Shown: one piece after another, positions 50,057 through 59,047 of the stretch
Layout: every line of letters begins with the position of its first letter
How positions within the stretch are numbered: position 1 is the first letter of the stretch
From: Mycobacterium sp. 1465703.0
GTDB taxonomy: Bacteria; Actinomycetota; Actinomycetes; Mycobacteriales; Mycobacteriaceae
Assembly (NCBI RefSeq): GCF_001672975.1
Contig: NZ_LZKU01000203.1
Span: 18,488-82,487 of the forward strand
Direction of reading: 5' to 3'
Length of the DNA stretch: 64,000 bases
The notes under the pieces: generated by a model
What the model saw: only the letters and a program-made list of their open reading frames with translations
Told to the model about the DNA's origin: nothing
Database searches by the model: none
Position numbers and translations under genes: made by a program

Positions 50057-50407
50057 TTAGACGACGCTGCGGCTACGCCTCTTGTCGAAGAAGTCCGCCC
50101 AGGACACCACCTCGGGGTGCTGCTTGAGCAGGGCGCGGCGTTGCCGCTCGGTCATACCGCCCCAAACCCCAAACTCGACCTTGTTGTCCAGTGCGTCTGC
50201 TCCGCACTCCTGCATCACCGGGCAATGCCGGCAGATCACTGCCGCCTTGCGCTGGGCGGCACCACGGACAAACAGCTCGTCAGGATCGGTGGTCCGGCAC
50301 AGCGCTTTCGAGACCCAGGCAATCCGTTCTTCGGCATCGACACTGCGGAGTACACCTTGTGCGGCTGCAATGTTTGTCCTACGCGCCGCCGGCCGTATTG
50401 GTGACAC
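50057..50407 (-). CDS. whiB4: Iron-sulfur redox regulator WhiB4
   Basis: A 116-residue WhiB protein. Four cluster Cys (Cys37, 59, 62, 68) in CR...ICRHCPVMQEC, then GVWGGMTERQRR, the turn plus basic tail that contacts DNA or sigma factor. In M. tuberculosis WhiB4 senses oxygen and regulates oxidative-stress and beta-lactam responses; adjacency to ponA2 is suggestive. GTG at 50407 has AGGGAA upstream. Confidence 0.95.
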   Translation of the reverse strand: MSPIRPAARRTNIAAAQGVLRSVDAEERIAWVSKALCRTTDPDELFVRGAAQRKAAVICRHCPVMQECGADALDNKVEFGVWGGMTERQRRALLKQHPEVVSWADFFDKRRSRSVV

Positions 50408-50760
50408 GAGCTGTTCCCTTTCCCTACCGGCCGCCCGTCACGGCCGCCCTCCTCGGGTGCAGATCTGACCTCGCGATCTACGCCACACCATGTCCTTCGG
50501 TGTTACCTGAATCTCACCGTGTGTCTAAGTTAGGTGGTCAGGTGCCAATTGCGCAACAGTCCGATAACGCTTTTTTTGGGACGGGCGTGCCGTCTCGGAC
50601 CAGACAAGAGGCGAGAAAGTGATCTTGCACACCATGTTCCCAGCCTGAGCACTTACGCGGCCGTAAATTATCCGCACGCGGAGCAGGCCTTCGATTGACA
50701 CGATTTTTGTGCCGAACATGCAGCGTGGCGGCGTGACTGAGGGCCGCTACTGTAGTACCC
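50408..50760. other. 353-base divergent control region of whiB4 and ponA2
   Basis: No gene seen. Contains an A/T-rich patch near 50570-50580, TTGACA at 50695-50700 without a well-spaced -10 box, and a -10-like TACTGT just before ponA2. Promoters for both genes must lie here. Confidence 0.55.
50748..50753 (+). promoter_or_regulatory. Putative -10 element for leaderless ponA2
   Basis: TACTGT lies 7 bases before the ponA2 ATG; no ribosome binding site follows. Inference from spacing. Confidence 0.4.
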
Positions 50761-53211
50761 ATGTCAGACCGCCCCCCGGCCGCGCTCACGATCCTCAAGC
50801 TTGCGGGGCTTTGTTTGTTGGCCAGCGTCGTCGCCACGGCGCTCCTGTTTCCCTTCGTCGGTGGAATAGGGCTGGTCTCCAACCGGGCCTCCGAAGTGGT
50901 CGCCAACGGCTCGGCTCAGCTTCTCGAGGGCGAGGTGCCGGCCGTGTCGACCATGGTCGACGTCAAGGGCAACACCATCGCCTGGCTGTATTCGCAGCGC
51001 CGCTTCGAGGTGCCCAGCGACAAGATCGCCAACACCATGAAGCTGGCGATCGTCTCTATCGAGGACAAGCGGTTCGCCGACCACAACGGGGTGGACTGGA
51101 AAGGCACCCTGACCGGGCTGGCGGGCTATGCCCGCGGCGACGTCGACACGCGTGGTGGTTCGACGATCGAGCAGCAATACATCAAGAACTACCAATTGCT
51201 GGTGACCGCGAAGACCGATGCCGAGAAGCGCGCGGCCGTGGAAACCACTCCGGCCCGCAAGCTGCGCGAGATCCGCATGGCCCTGACGCTGGACAAGACG
51301 TTCACCAAGCCCGAGATCCTTACCCGGTATTTGAACCTGGTGTCGTTCGGCAACGGCTCGTTTGGCGTGCAGGACGCCGCCCAGACCTACTTCGGCATCA
51401 ACGCGTCCGACTTGAACTGGCAGCAGGCGGCGCTGCTGGCGGGCATGGTGCAGTCAACCAGTGCACTCAACCCGTACATCAACCCCGATGGCGCGCTGGC
51501 ACGGCGAAACTTGGTGCTGGACACCATGATCGAGAACATCCCGCAAGAGGCCGACGCGCTGCGTGCCGCCAAGGCCGCGCCGCTGGGAATCCTGCCGCAG
51601 CCCAATGAGTTACCCCGCGGCTGCATCGCGGCCGGCGATCGGGCTTTCTTCTGCGACTACGTGCAGGAGTACCTCTCCCGGGCCGGCATCAGCAAGGAAC
51701 AGGTGGCCCGGGGCGGCTACCTGATCAAGACCACGCTGGACCCCGACGTGCAGATCCCGGTCAAGGCCGCCATCGACAAGTTCGCCAGCCCGACACTTCC
51801 GGGCATCTCGAGCGTGATGAGCGTGATCCAGCCCGGCAAGACGTCGCACCGGGTGATGGCGATGGCCAGTAATCGCACCTACGGCCTGGACATCGACGCC
51901 GGTCAAACCATGCGCCCGCAGCCCTTCTCGCTGGTCGGCGACGGCGCGGGATCCGTCTTCAAGATCTTCACCACCGCCGCGGCACTGGATATGGGGATGG
52001 GCATCAACGCCACCCTTGAGGTGCCCGGCCGGTTTCAGGCCAAGGGCATGGGTAGCGGCGGGGCCAAGGGCTGCCCCAAGGACACCTGGTGTGTGGTCAA
52101 CGCCGGTAACTACCGCGGGTCGATGAACGTGACCGACGCGCTGGCCACCTCACCCAACACCGCCTTCGCCAAACTGATCCAGCAGGTCGGCGTGACCCGC
52201 ACTGTCGACATGGCGATAAAACTCGGCCTGCGGTCCTATGCCGATCCCGGCACGGCCCGCACGTATAACCCCGACAGCAATGAGAGCCTGGCCGATTTCG
52301 TCAAGCGGCAAAACATCGGCTCGTTCACCCTCGGTCCCATCCAGGTCAACGCGCTGGAGTTGTCCAACGTGGCGGCCACCCTCGCCTCAGGAGGCACCTG
52401 GTGCCCGCCCAACCCGATCGACAAGCTGGTCGACCGCAAGGGCAATGAGGTCGCGGTGACGACCGAGACCTGCGATCAGGTGGTGCCCGACGGCCTGGCG
52501 AACACCATGGCGAACGCGATGAGCAAGGACGCGTTGGGCGGTGGGACGGCGGCCGGGTCGGCCGGTGCGGCGGGCTGGGATCTACCGATGTCCGGTAAGA
52601 CGGGCACCACCGAGGCGCACCGCTCCTCGGGCTTCGTGGGCTTTACCAACCACTACGCGGCGGCCAACTACATCTACGACGACTCCACCAACCCCACCGA
52701 CTTGTGCTCGGCCCCGTTGCGCCACTGTGGCGAGGGCGACCTGTACGGCGGTAATGAGCCGGCGCGCACGTGGTTCACCGCGATGAAGCCCATTGCCAAC
52801 AACTTCGGGCCGGTGCAGTTGCCGCCCACCGATCCTCGTTACGTCGACGGCTCACCCGGTTCGCGGGTCCCCAGCGTCGCCGGCCTGGATATCGATGCGG
52901 CACGGCAACGTATCAAGGAAGCGGGCTTCCAGGTCGCCGACCAGAACAACTTTGTCAACAGCAGCGCGAAACAGGGCGAGGTGGTCGGAACAACACCGAG
53001 CGGCGCAACGATTCCCGGCTCGATCATCACCATCCAAGTCAGCAACGGCATCCCGCCTGCCCCGCCGCCGCCACCGGCAGGTGCACCGCCGCCGGTCGGC
53101 TCGCAGGTCGTCGAGATTCCCGGTCTGCCGCCGATCACCATTCCACTGCTGGCGCCCCCACCGCCGCCGGCGGGTGGTCCGCCGCCGCCGCCCGGTGAGC
53201 CGCCCCCGTAA
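50761..53211 (+). CDS. ponA2: Bifunctional class A penicillin-binding protein PonA2
   Basis: An 816-residue class A PBP with a membrane anchor at residues 15-38, a GT51 glycosyltransferase domain (EDKRFADHNGVDW, RGGSTIEQQYIKN), and a transpeptidase domain: Ser398-x-x-Lys in GSVFK, SPN in ATSPNTAF, and KTG in SGKTGTTEAH. A PASTA domain (VPSVAGLDIDAARQRI) and a long Pro-rich tail follow. Polymerises and cross-links peptidoglycan; in M. tuberculosis linked to stress survival. Confidence 0.96.
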   Translation: MSDRPPAALTILKLAGLCLLASVVATALLFPFVGGIGLVSNRASEVVANGSAQLLEGEVPAVSTMVDVKGNTIAWLYSQRRFEVPSDKIANTMKLAIVSIEDKRFADHNGVDWKGTLTGLAGYARGDVDTRGGSTIEQQYIKNYQLLVTAKTDAEKRAAVETTPARKLREIRMALTLDKTFTKPEILTRYLNLVSFGNGSFGVQDAAQTYFGINASDLNWQQAALLAGMVQSTSALNPYINPDGALARRNLVLDTMIENIPQEADALRAAKAAPLGILPQPNELPRGCIAAGDRAFFCDYVQEYLSRAGISKEQVARGGYLIKTTLDPDVQIPVKAAIDKFASPTLPGISSVMSVIQPGKTSHRVMAMASNRTYGLDIDAGQTMRPQPFSLVGDGAGSVFKIFTTAAALDMGMGINATLEVPGRFQAKGMGSGGAKGCPKDTWCVVNAGNYRGSMNVTDALATSPNTAFAKLIQQVGVTRTVDMAIKLGLRSYADPGTARTYNPDSNESLADFVKRQNIGSFTLGPIQVNALELSNVAATLASGGTWCPPNPIDKLVDRKGNEVAVTTETCDQVVPDGLANTMANAMSKDALGGGTAAGSAGAAGWDLPMSGKTGTTEAHRSSGFVGFTNHYAAANYIYDDSTNPTDLCSAPLRHCGEGDLYGGNEPARTWFTAMKPIANNFGPVQLPPTDPRYVDGSPGSRVPSVAGLDIDAARQRIKEAGFQVADQNNFVNSSAKQGEVVGTTPSGATIPGSIITIQVSNGIPPAPPPPPAGAPPPVGSQVVEIPGLPPITIPLLAPPPPPAGGPPPPPGEPPP

Positions 53212-53255
53212 GGGGTCGTGACCCAAGAGATATGCTGCCAGTCCGCGACCGGCAG

Positions 53256-53261
53256 TAGGCT
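53256..53261 (+). promoter_or_regulatory. Putative -10 element for leaderless metallophosphoesterase gene
   Basis: TAGGCT lies 6 bases before the ATG at 53268. Inference from spacing. Confidence 0.4.
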
Positions 53262-53267
53262 GCCAAC

Positions 53268-54227
53268 ATGGCTGATGTTTTGCCCGCCCTGATACGTGCC
53301 GGCGCAGCCGCGGTCGGTACCAGCGTCGCCGGCCTCGGCTATGCCGCGGTCGTCGAGCGCAACGCATTCGTCCTGCGCGAGATCACCATGCCCGTGTTGA
53401 GTCCCGGCTCCACGCCGCTGCGGGTGCTGCATGTCAGCGATCTCCATATGACGCCCGGCCAGCGCCGCAAACAGGCATGGCTGCGCGAGCTGGCCGGCTG
53501 GGAACCGGATCTGGTGGTCAACACCGGTGACAATCTGGCCCACCCCAAAGCCGTGCCGTCGGTCATCCAGGCACTGGGCGATCTGCTCTCACGACCGGGT
53601 GTCTTCGTGTTCGGCAGCAACGACTACTTCGGGCCGCGGCTGAAGAACCCGCTGAACTACGTCACCAACCCGTCGCACCGGGTCCGCGGTGAACCGCTGC
53701 CCTGGCAGGACCTACGGGCGGCGTTCACCGAGCGCGGCTGGCTCGACCTCACCCACACCCGGCGCGAGTTCGAAGTCGCCGGTCTGCACGTCGCGGCCGC
53801 GGGTGTGGACGACCCACACATCGACCGGGACCGCTACGACACCATCGCCGGGCCGGCCAGTCCGGCGGCCAATCTGCGGCTGGGGCTGACGCATTCGCCC
53901 GAGCCCAGGGTGCTGGACCGGTTCGCCGCCGACGGCTATCAGCTGGTGATGGCCGGACACACCCACGGCGGTCAGGTGTGCTTGCCGTTCTACGGTGCGC
54001 TGGTGACCAACTGCGGTCTGGACCGCTCGCGCGCGAAGGGACCGTCCCGCTGGGGCGCGAACATGCAGTTGCATGTCTCCGCCGGGATGGGCACCTCGCC
54101 ATTCGCGCCGGTGCGCTTCTGCTGCCGGCCGGAGGCGACCCTGCTGACGCTGATCGCCACCCCGATGGGCGACCGGGACGCGGTCAGTGACCTGAGCCGT
54201 TCGCAGCCAACAGCATCGGTGCGCTGA
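53268..54227 (+). CDS. Membrane-associated metallophosphoesterase (Rv3683)
   Basis: A 319-residue calcineurin-like phosphoesterase of the YkuE/lipid-A group. Metal motifs LHVSDLHMTPGQ, NTGDNLAH, GSNDYF (GNHD box variant with Ser for the first Asn side and Asp kept) and AGHTHGGQ. N-terminal hydrophobic stretch of about 25 residues may anchor it. Substrate unknown. Follows ponA2 and lies next to tRNA-Pro. Confidence 0.9.
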   Translation: MADVLPALIRAGAAAVGTSVAGLGYAAVVERNAFVLREITMPVLSPGSTPLRVLHVSDLHMTPGQRRKQAWLRELAGWEPDLVVNTGDNLAHPKAVPSVIQALGDLLSRPGVFVFGSNDYFGPRLKNPLNYVTNPSHRVRGEPLPWQDLRAAFTERGWLDLTHTRREFEVAGLHVAAAGVDDPHIDRDRYDTIAGPASPAANLRLGLTHSPEPRVLDRFAADGYQLVMAGHTHGGQVCLPFYGALVTNCGLDRSRAKGPSRWGANMQLHVSAGMGTSPFAPVRFCCRPEATLLTLIATPMGDRDAVSDLSRSQPTASVR

Positions 54228-54331
54228 CGGCCAGACCCCGGTCGAGCTCGAACATTGCTCCTGGCAGTGACGTCGGGCACCGCGGTTTGGCCAGCCGATG
54301 GCCCGGTGCGATAGGCTGTCGGAGCTTCAAG

Positions 54332-54409
<78 letters not shown>

Positions 54410-54411
54410 AA

Positions 54412-54429
54412 GAGCCTGGTAGCAGGCTC
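54412..54429. terminator. Hairpin between tRNA-Pro and integrase
   Basis: GAGCCTG and CAGGCTC pair around GTAG. Lies just inside attL and could end both the tRNA and the integrase transcripts. No T-run. Confidence 0.45.
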
Positions 54430-54439
54430 AACGAGGTCA

Positions 54440-55633
54440 CTAGGCAGTTTGCTGCAGCGTACTCGGTACGTTTTTCTCGTCAGTTTCACTGTTGCTGTTG
54501 GCAGTTGAGGGTTGGAGCGCCGCCGTGCGGTGCTGGTCCAGCACATCAGCCAGTGCATCTAGGTCGGAGTCAAACAGGTCTGCGTACGTCCGCAGTGTGA
54601 GGCTCGGGTCTTCGTGGCCGAGCATCCTCGCGAGCGCTAGGACGTTGCCACCCGCCGACACCGCCAAGCTGGCGGCTGTGTGCCGCAGGTCGTTCGGTGT
54701 CACCTTCGGGAACTCCTTCGGCGAATCCCTGGCGACATTGAAGACGCGTGGCCGCCAGTGGGAAACGCGGAGCGCGCCACCGTTGGACGACGCGAAGAGC
54801 AGATCCTCTCGGCCCTTGCCCAGCATGTGCTCGCCCAGGTCACCCACCAAGAAAAGCGGAAAAGGCACTGAGCGGCGCTCGTGGTCCTTGGGCGACTTCC
54901 AGTTCAGGCGGCCATCGGCCTCGGCCACTGCTTGAGTGATCTGCAAGCGGCGGCGAAGCATGTCGACTGAACCGACGGAGAGCGCCGCAAGTTCACCCCA
55001 GCGCAGGCCCGTGTAGGCCAGGAGGCGGATCACTAACCCGTGATTCTCTCCGGCGGCGAGCGCCAATTCCTCCACCTGCTGATGGGTCAGGTAAGCCCGT
55101 GACCTGTGCTGACGCCTGGGCGCGTTGATCCCATCGCATGGGTTGCGGATTAACCTCCCATCGTCCACTGAGTCCTTGAGTACCATCCGCAGCACGCCGA
55201 GCGCATTCTCGATGGTCGGTACACCTAGCCGCGCATCAACCAAGTCAGCTACCCATGCTTTGATGTCAGGAGGCAAAACCTTTGTCACCTGCAAGTCGCC
55301 CCACTTGTCAGCGACGTGCGCCCGCCAGGTGTGCTGGCGTGTAGCCCTCGTCGTCTCTGCGATGTCCGCCTTGCGAATCCAGCGCGAGAATTGCTGCGCT
55401 ACAGTCCATTCCCCGCTGACTGGCGGAGCGATGTCCATGCCACCACGCGTGATCTGCTTGAGCCACTCGTTGGCTTCGGCCTTGTACCTGAATCGCCGGG
55501 TGTGCTCTTTGCCGCTGCTGTCGACGTAGCGTGCGCGGTACTGCATGCCCTTGTTGTAGAGCTTCGTCCGCTGCCCAGACCTGCTGACCCACAGGTTCTC
55601 TACGCCTTGACGCTGCCCTCTTGGTTGCTCCAT
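54440..55633 (-). CDS. int: Tyrosine site-specific integrase
   Basis: A 397-residue phage-type integrase. Arm-binding and SAM-like N-terminal domains, then a catalytic domain with Arg211 (TGLRWGEL), Arg317, His340 (MLGHEDPS) and nucleophile Tyr350 (LRTYADL). The place usually held by the first His of HxxR is Asn314 (PNDLRH). The ATG at 55633 begins MEQPRGQRQGVENLW, the usual start of mycobacterial prophage integrases; the longer frame adds 34 residues without motif. Adjacent to attL. Confidence 0.93.
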   Translation of the reverse strand: MEQPRGQRQGVENLWVSRSGQRTKLYNKGMQYRARYVDSSGKEHTRRFRYKAEANEWLKQITRGGMDIAPPVSGEWTVAQQFSRWIRKADIAETTRATRQHTWRAHVADKWGDLQVTKVLPPDIKAWVADLVDARLGVPTIENALGVLRMVLKDSVDDGRLIRNPCDGINAPRRQHRSRAYLTHQQVEELALAAGENHGLVIRLLAYTGLRWGELAALSVGSVDMLRRRLQITQAVAEADGRLNWKSPKDHERRSVPFPLFLVGDLGEHMLGKGREDLLFASSNGGALRVSHWRPRVFNVARDSPKEFPKVTPNDLRHTAASLAVSAGGNVLALARMLGHEDPSLTLRTYADLFDSDLDALADVLDQHRTAALQPSTANSNSETDEKNVPSTLQQTA

Positions 55634-55794
55634 GGCTCGGATCGTAAGGTACGCGTCCGACTGTGCGACGGGGGATTTCACGCTCGGAGCGCCACGCAAA
55701 TTTTCCCGGTATACGTCGAACGGGCCGTGATCCAATTAAGGAAGACAGTTGAAAGTAGCTGGTCAACAACAGCTATCGCGCCCTATGGAGAACA

Positions 55795-56004
55795 ATGCCT
55801 AGCACAAAGCACGACGACGAACTGCTCAGTATCAACGACGCTGCCGCCCTGAGTGGCCACAGTGTCGCCACCTACCGCTGGTATCGCGCCAACGGAATCG
55901 GCCCGAAGAGCTGGAAATGTGGCCGCTACGTCCGCTACTGGCGTGCCGACGTTCTCGCATGGATGGCCGCACAAGAAGCCTCGACCGCTCGCGGTGGTGT
56001 CTAG
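55795..56004 (+). CDS. xis: Excisionase-like helix-turn-helix protein
   Basis: A 69-residue protein with a winged HTH: LLSINDAAALSGHSVATYRWYR, then the wing GRYVRYWRADVLAWM. Such proteins direct tyrosine integrases toward excision. Starts 161 bases from the divergent integrase, with overlapping control region likely. Confidence 0.85.
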   Translation: MPSTKHDDELLSINDAAALSGHSVATYRWYRANGIGPKSWKCGRYVRYWRADVLAWMAAQEASTARGGV

Positions 56005-56108
56005 TGACGCACCCGACCGTAACGCCTCTCCGTGCGTGCACATACGCGCAGGTCAGACCGCTACCCATCGTCGCAACCCGTACTTCCAGAGAAAGCCAGT
56101 AACACCTC

Positions 56109-57059
56109 GTGACCCGCAAGCTCTATGTCAACGTTCACCAACTGCTCCGCGACGGGCTACAACACCCGACGCCCGATGTACTGCCGTTCTCAGATGATTT
56201 CTGCCTTTTCTACTCAAGTTCGTTCAATCTGATCTACGGCGACACCGAGAGCGGAAAGACCTGGCTATGCCTGGCCGCTGTAACGTCGGTACTGAAGCAG
56301 GGCGGTACAGCGACCATCATCGATCTGGACCACAACGGTGCTCCGGCTTTGATCGGTAATCTCATGAAGCTCGGCGTTGACACCGAAATTCTCGAAGATT
56401 CCGGGCTTTTCAGGCTGTCAGAGCCAGGAGACCGGCTGGATCTGCAAGAGGTCGTCCAAGATCAACTCGTGATCAAACCCGATGTGGTCGTGTTGGACTC
56501 ACTCGGTGAGATCCTTCCGCTGTACCGAGCTAACAGCAACAGCGCGGATGACTTCACCACGGTGCACGCGGATGTGATTAAACCGCTAACCCGTAACGGC
56601 GCAAGCGTTCTAGTGGTCGATCATCTGGCGAAGAATGCCGACTCCCGAAACTTCGGCCCAACAGGTACAGCCGCAAAGATGCGGGCCACAGATGGCCTGG
56701 CGATTCGCGTCACCGCGGAGCGGCAATTCACGCCCGGCGAGGGCGGCAAAGCAAGATTGCAGGTGTATAAGGACCGCTATGGCGGCGTGCGAAAGCACTA
56801 TCCCAGTGAAACCAAGCCTGCCATAGGCACTTTCGAGCTGATCTCCAGCGACGAAGCGATAGAGTACGAGTTCCACAGCGCCCAGGTCGTCTCAATCGAT
56901 AAGTCTCACACGCAGAATAATCCAAGACAGTTAGCTGAAGACGCGGCTAGGCTGCGCGAGTTCTACCGCGTCAAACCCACAGTGCGGGAAGCCCGCAGCA
57001 CGCTGAAGTGCAGTCAAAACCGTGCTTTGCGAGCAGTTAACGCGTTCGCCGACACCTAA
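56109..57059 (+). CDS. RepA-like hexameric helicase ATPase
   Basis: A 316-residue AAA_25/RepA-type ATPase. Walker A GDTESGKT at residues 44-51, Walker B VVVLDSLGE near 126-134, then VLVVDHLAKNADSR. A C-terminal helical region resembles a winged domain. Probably replicates the excised element. GTG start at 56109. An Xis-RepA order is common in small actinobacterial integrative elements. Confidence 0.87.
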   Translation: MTRKLYVNVHQLLRDGLQHPTPDVLPFSDDFCLFYSSSFNLIYGDTESGKTWLCLAAVTSVLKQGGTATIIDLDHNGAPALIGNLMKLGVDTEILEDSGLFRLSEPGDRLDLQEVVQDQLVIKPDVVVLDSLGEILPLYRANSNSADDFTTVHADVIKPLTRNGASVLVVDHLAKNADSRNFGPTGTAAKMRATDGLAIRVTAERQFTPGEGGKARLQVYKDRYGGVRKHYPSETKPAIGTFELISSDEAIEYEFHSAQVVSIDKSHTQNNPRQLAEDAARLREFYRVKPTVREARSTLKCSQNRALRAVNAFADT

Positions 57060-57080
57060 GGCGAGGCTGTCGCGTGACAA

Positions 57081-57167
57081 CCTGTTACCCACCGATACGG
57101 GACTAGAGGTTGCAGCGCCAGTAGCGACGTGACCAGGGGCTTCCCTCCGGCTGTACGCCCTGTTACC
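57081..57167. repeat. Two iteron-like repeats downstream of repA
   Basis: CCTGTTACC occurs at 57081-57089 and 57159-57167, each followed 2-3 bases later by CGATA. Only two copies, so an origin function is speculative. Confidence 0.35.
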
Positions 57168-57316
57168 AGCGATAGCTGCGAAAGCGACGACTACCAATTT
57201 GCATGGCACGACTGAAAATTGCCGGAGAGAGACGGCGTGAGTTGCCGAGAGTGTCCGCCGCGTGGCGCTGTGGGGACCTCCCCCAGGCAAAGGTATCGAG
57301 AAAGGATCAGGGAACC

Positions 57317-57511
57317 ATGAGCCGCTGCAGACAGGTTGAATGCGGAAGGCGAGCGCACTCACGGGGCTGGTGCACGACGCACTACCGTCGCTGGCGCTCC
57401 GGCCAGCCCATGGACGCGCCGATTCGGCGCTACACGCAGAAGGTTAGGCCGAAACGGAAGAAGCCTTTCGAAGCCGAGTGGGCGTTGTTGAAGGAACTCG
57501 GTCTAGCGTGA
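57317..57511 (+). CDS. Small Cys/His-rich basic protein
   Basis: A 64-residue protein beginning MSRCRQVECGRRAHSRGWC with Cys4, Cys9, Cys19 and His22 as a likely zinc site, then basic residues. Similar small proteins are frequent in actinophages, function unknown. ATG at 57317 has AAAGGATCAGGGA upstream. Confidence 0.75.
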   Translation: MSRCRQVECGRRAHSRGWCTTHYRRWRSGQPMDAPIRRYTQKVRPKRKKPFEAEWALLKELGLA

Positions 57512-57666
57512 GCGGTGGATTGCGCCAGCCAACCGCTGCGTCGAGGGCCCTCAGGTCTTAACGTTGGTCTGCCACCCACGCCAGCAGTCCCATCATGGCC
57601 GAAGCCATCTTCTTGTCTGGTCGCGCGTCGTGATCGAGATTATCGTCAGCAGCGAAGGAACGAAAT

Positions 57667-58170
57667 TTGAACGAAACAGTTGTCGCGGCAATCGTCGCCG
57701 CTGCGCCGGCCATCGTCGCAGCCGCCTTCGCGGGATGGCAGATTCGGTACCTTGCGAAGCAGACCGAGCAAGCGAACAAGGTTGCAGGTTCGTCAGAGCT
57801 GCGCGGGATCTTCGACTCATTCCATAACGTGCTGCGATATCTGCTTGAGGAGCCCGCGTTTCAGCCTTGTTTCTTCAACGGGGCTGACTGGAGGAAGCTT
57901 GATGCGGAACTACGGTCGAGCGCCGAACTGCTGGCCGAGATGTTCGCCGACGTACTAGAAGATGGGCTTCTTACAACGCGCCTTCATCCCGCCACCGAAT
58001 CCAGAGGAGACTTCGAGCGATTTTCACGCTACCTTCTGGATCAAAGCCCGGTCCTAATGCATGTAGTGGGCACCCGACCCCATTGGTTCTGGAAGGAAGT
58101 CTTCGTCTTCTATCGAGAGAAGCTAGTCGACGATGAGAAGGCGTCCGGGCAGCGGACGAAGGCGGACTAG
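57667..58170 (+). CDS. Membrane-anchored small protein of unknown function
   Basis: A 167-residue protein: an N-terminal helix (VVAAIVAAAPAIVAAAFAGW) as a membrane anchor, then a coiled, soluble region with WRKLDAEL and HWFWKEVFVFYREKL. The layout recalls DUF4760-like proteins of mobile elements. TTG start at 57667 with AAGGA upstream. Function unknown. Confidence 0.68.
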   Translation: MNETVVAAIVAAAPAIVAAAFAGWQIRYLAKQTEQANKVAGSSELRGIFDSFHNVLRYLLEEPAFQPCFFNGADWRKLDAELRSSAELLAEMFADVLEDGLLTTRLHPATESRGDFERFSRYLLDQSPVLMHVVGTRPHWFWKEVFVFYREKLVDDEKASGQRTKAD

Positions 58171-58274
58171 ATCGGCCACCTCACCATGCGTACACCCCAA
58201 TTACCGTCGCCCGGCACCACCGACATGGCAGCAGCGACAAGGTGACAAGCGGAGCGGAGCGGGCCGCTCTTGGT

Positions 58275-58883
58275 TCAATTGGCATCGCCGTCGTCCTCGG
58301 CTAGCGCGCGGTAGACGGTCGCACGACTCACACCCAGCGTCGTAGCAATTGTGCTCGCCGACTCACCGCTGGCGTGCATGCGCTGCGCGAGACCCGTTTT
58401 CTCCGCGTCGAGTGCCTTTGGGCGTCCGATGTGCTGGCCTCGCGTCCGACGTGCCTCTCGTGCCGCCGCCCGTCGCTCGCGACCGAGTTCTAGTTCCAAT
58501 TCGGCGAGGCTCGCAAGGACTCCGGCCACCATGCGCCCCGCTGCGTTAGACGTATCGATGCCCTCACGGAGTGAGCGCAGAACTATGCCCTTCTGGCTCA
58601 GATCGCGGATGGTGGTCATCACTTCGGCTGCGTTCCTGCCGAGCCGGTCGATTCCGACCACGACGATGGCGTCCCCGCGGCGAGCGTAGTCCAGGAGCTG
58701 GGCGAGTCCCGGTCGCTGCTCGCGGGTGGAGGTTCCAGAGAGTGTGTCGCTATAGATCCGCTCGCCGTTCACGCCTGCTTGGACAAGCGCGTCGATCTGT
58801 TGGTCGAGGGATTGGTGTCCGGTGCTGACTCGGGCGTAGCCGAGATGTTCGCCGGTACCGGTGGGGGCTTCGATGGAGACCAT
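58275..58883 (-). CDS. Serine resolvase/invertase
   Basis: A 202-residue small serine recombinase: catalytic Ser20 in GYARVSTGHQ, VVGIDRLGRNAAE, long E helix, and C-terminal HTH (STIATTLGVSRATVYRAL). Could resolve multimers or belong to a nested insertion. ATG at 58883 has GGAT upstream; a TTG at 58919 is an alternative. Divergent from the nuclease-NTPase gene, with inverted repeats between. Confidence 0.9.
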   Translation of the reverse strand: MVSIEAPTGTGEHLGYARVSTGHQSLDQQIDALVQAGVNGERIYSDTLSGTSTREQRPGLAQLLDYARRGDAIVVVGIDRLGRNAAEVMTTIRDLSQKGIVLRSLREGIDTSNAAGRMVAGVLASLAELELELGRERRAAAREARRTRGQHIGRPKALDAEKTGLAQRMHASGESASTIATTLGVSRATVYRALAEDDGDAN

Positions 58884-58893
58884 GCCATCCAGC

Positions 58894-58953
58894 GTCTCAA
58901 ACGTCGCAAAAGTCAGCAATATGCAACTCTAATTTTGAGGCATGATTTGAGAC
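58894..58953. repeat. 8-bp inverted repeats by the resolvase start, possible res site
   Basis: GTCTCAAA (58894-58901) and TTTGAGAC (58946-58953), 44 bases apart, with a further TTTTGAGG between. Recombinase sites often lie here; inference. Confidence 0.4.
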
Positions 58954-59047
58954 TCGATGAGCTGGTAGTTTGCTGGCTACAATCGATCCCGGTGATGTCG
59001 TCTCAGATCTAAAGTACTGAGACAGATCCTGCCTCAGGCCGAACAAC

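Noticed and set aside
50695..50700. TTGACA as the -35 box of ponA2
   Set aside because: No -10 motif lies 16-18 bases downstream, and the leaderless-type TACTGT is 47 bases away.
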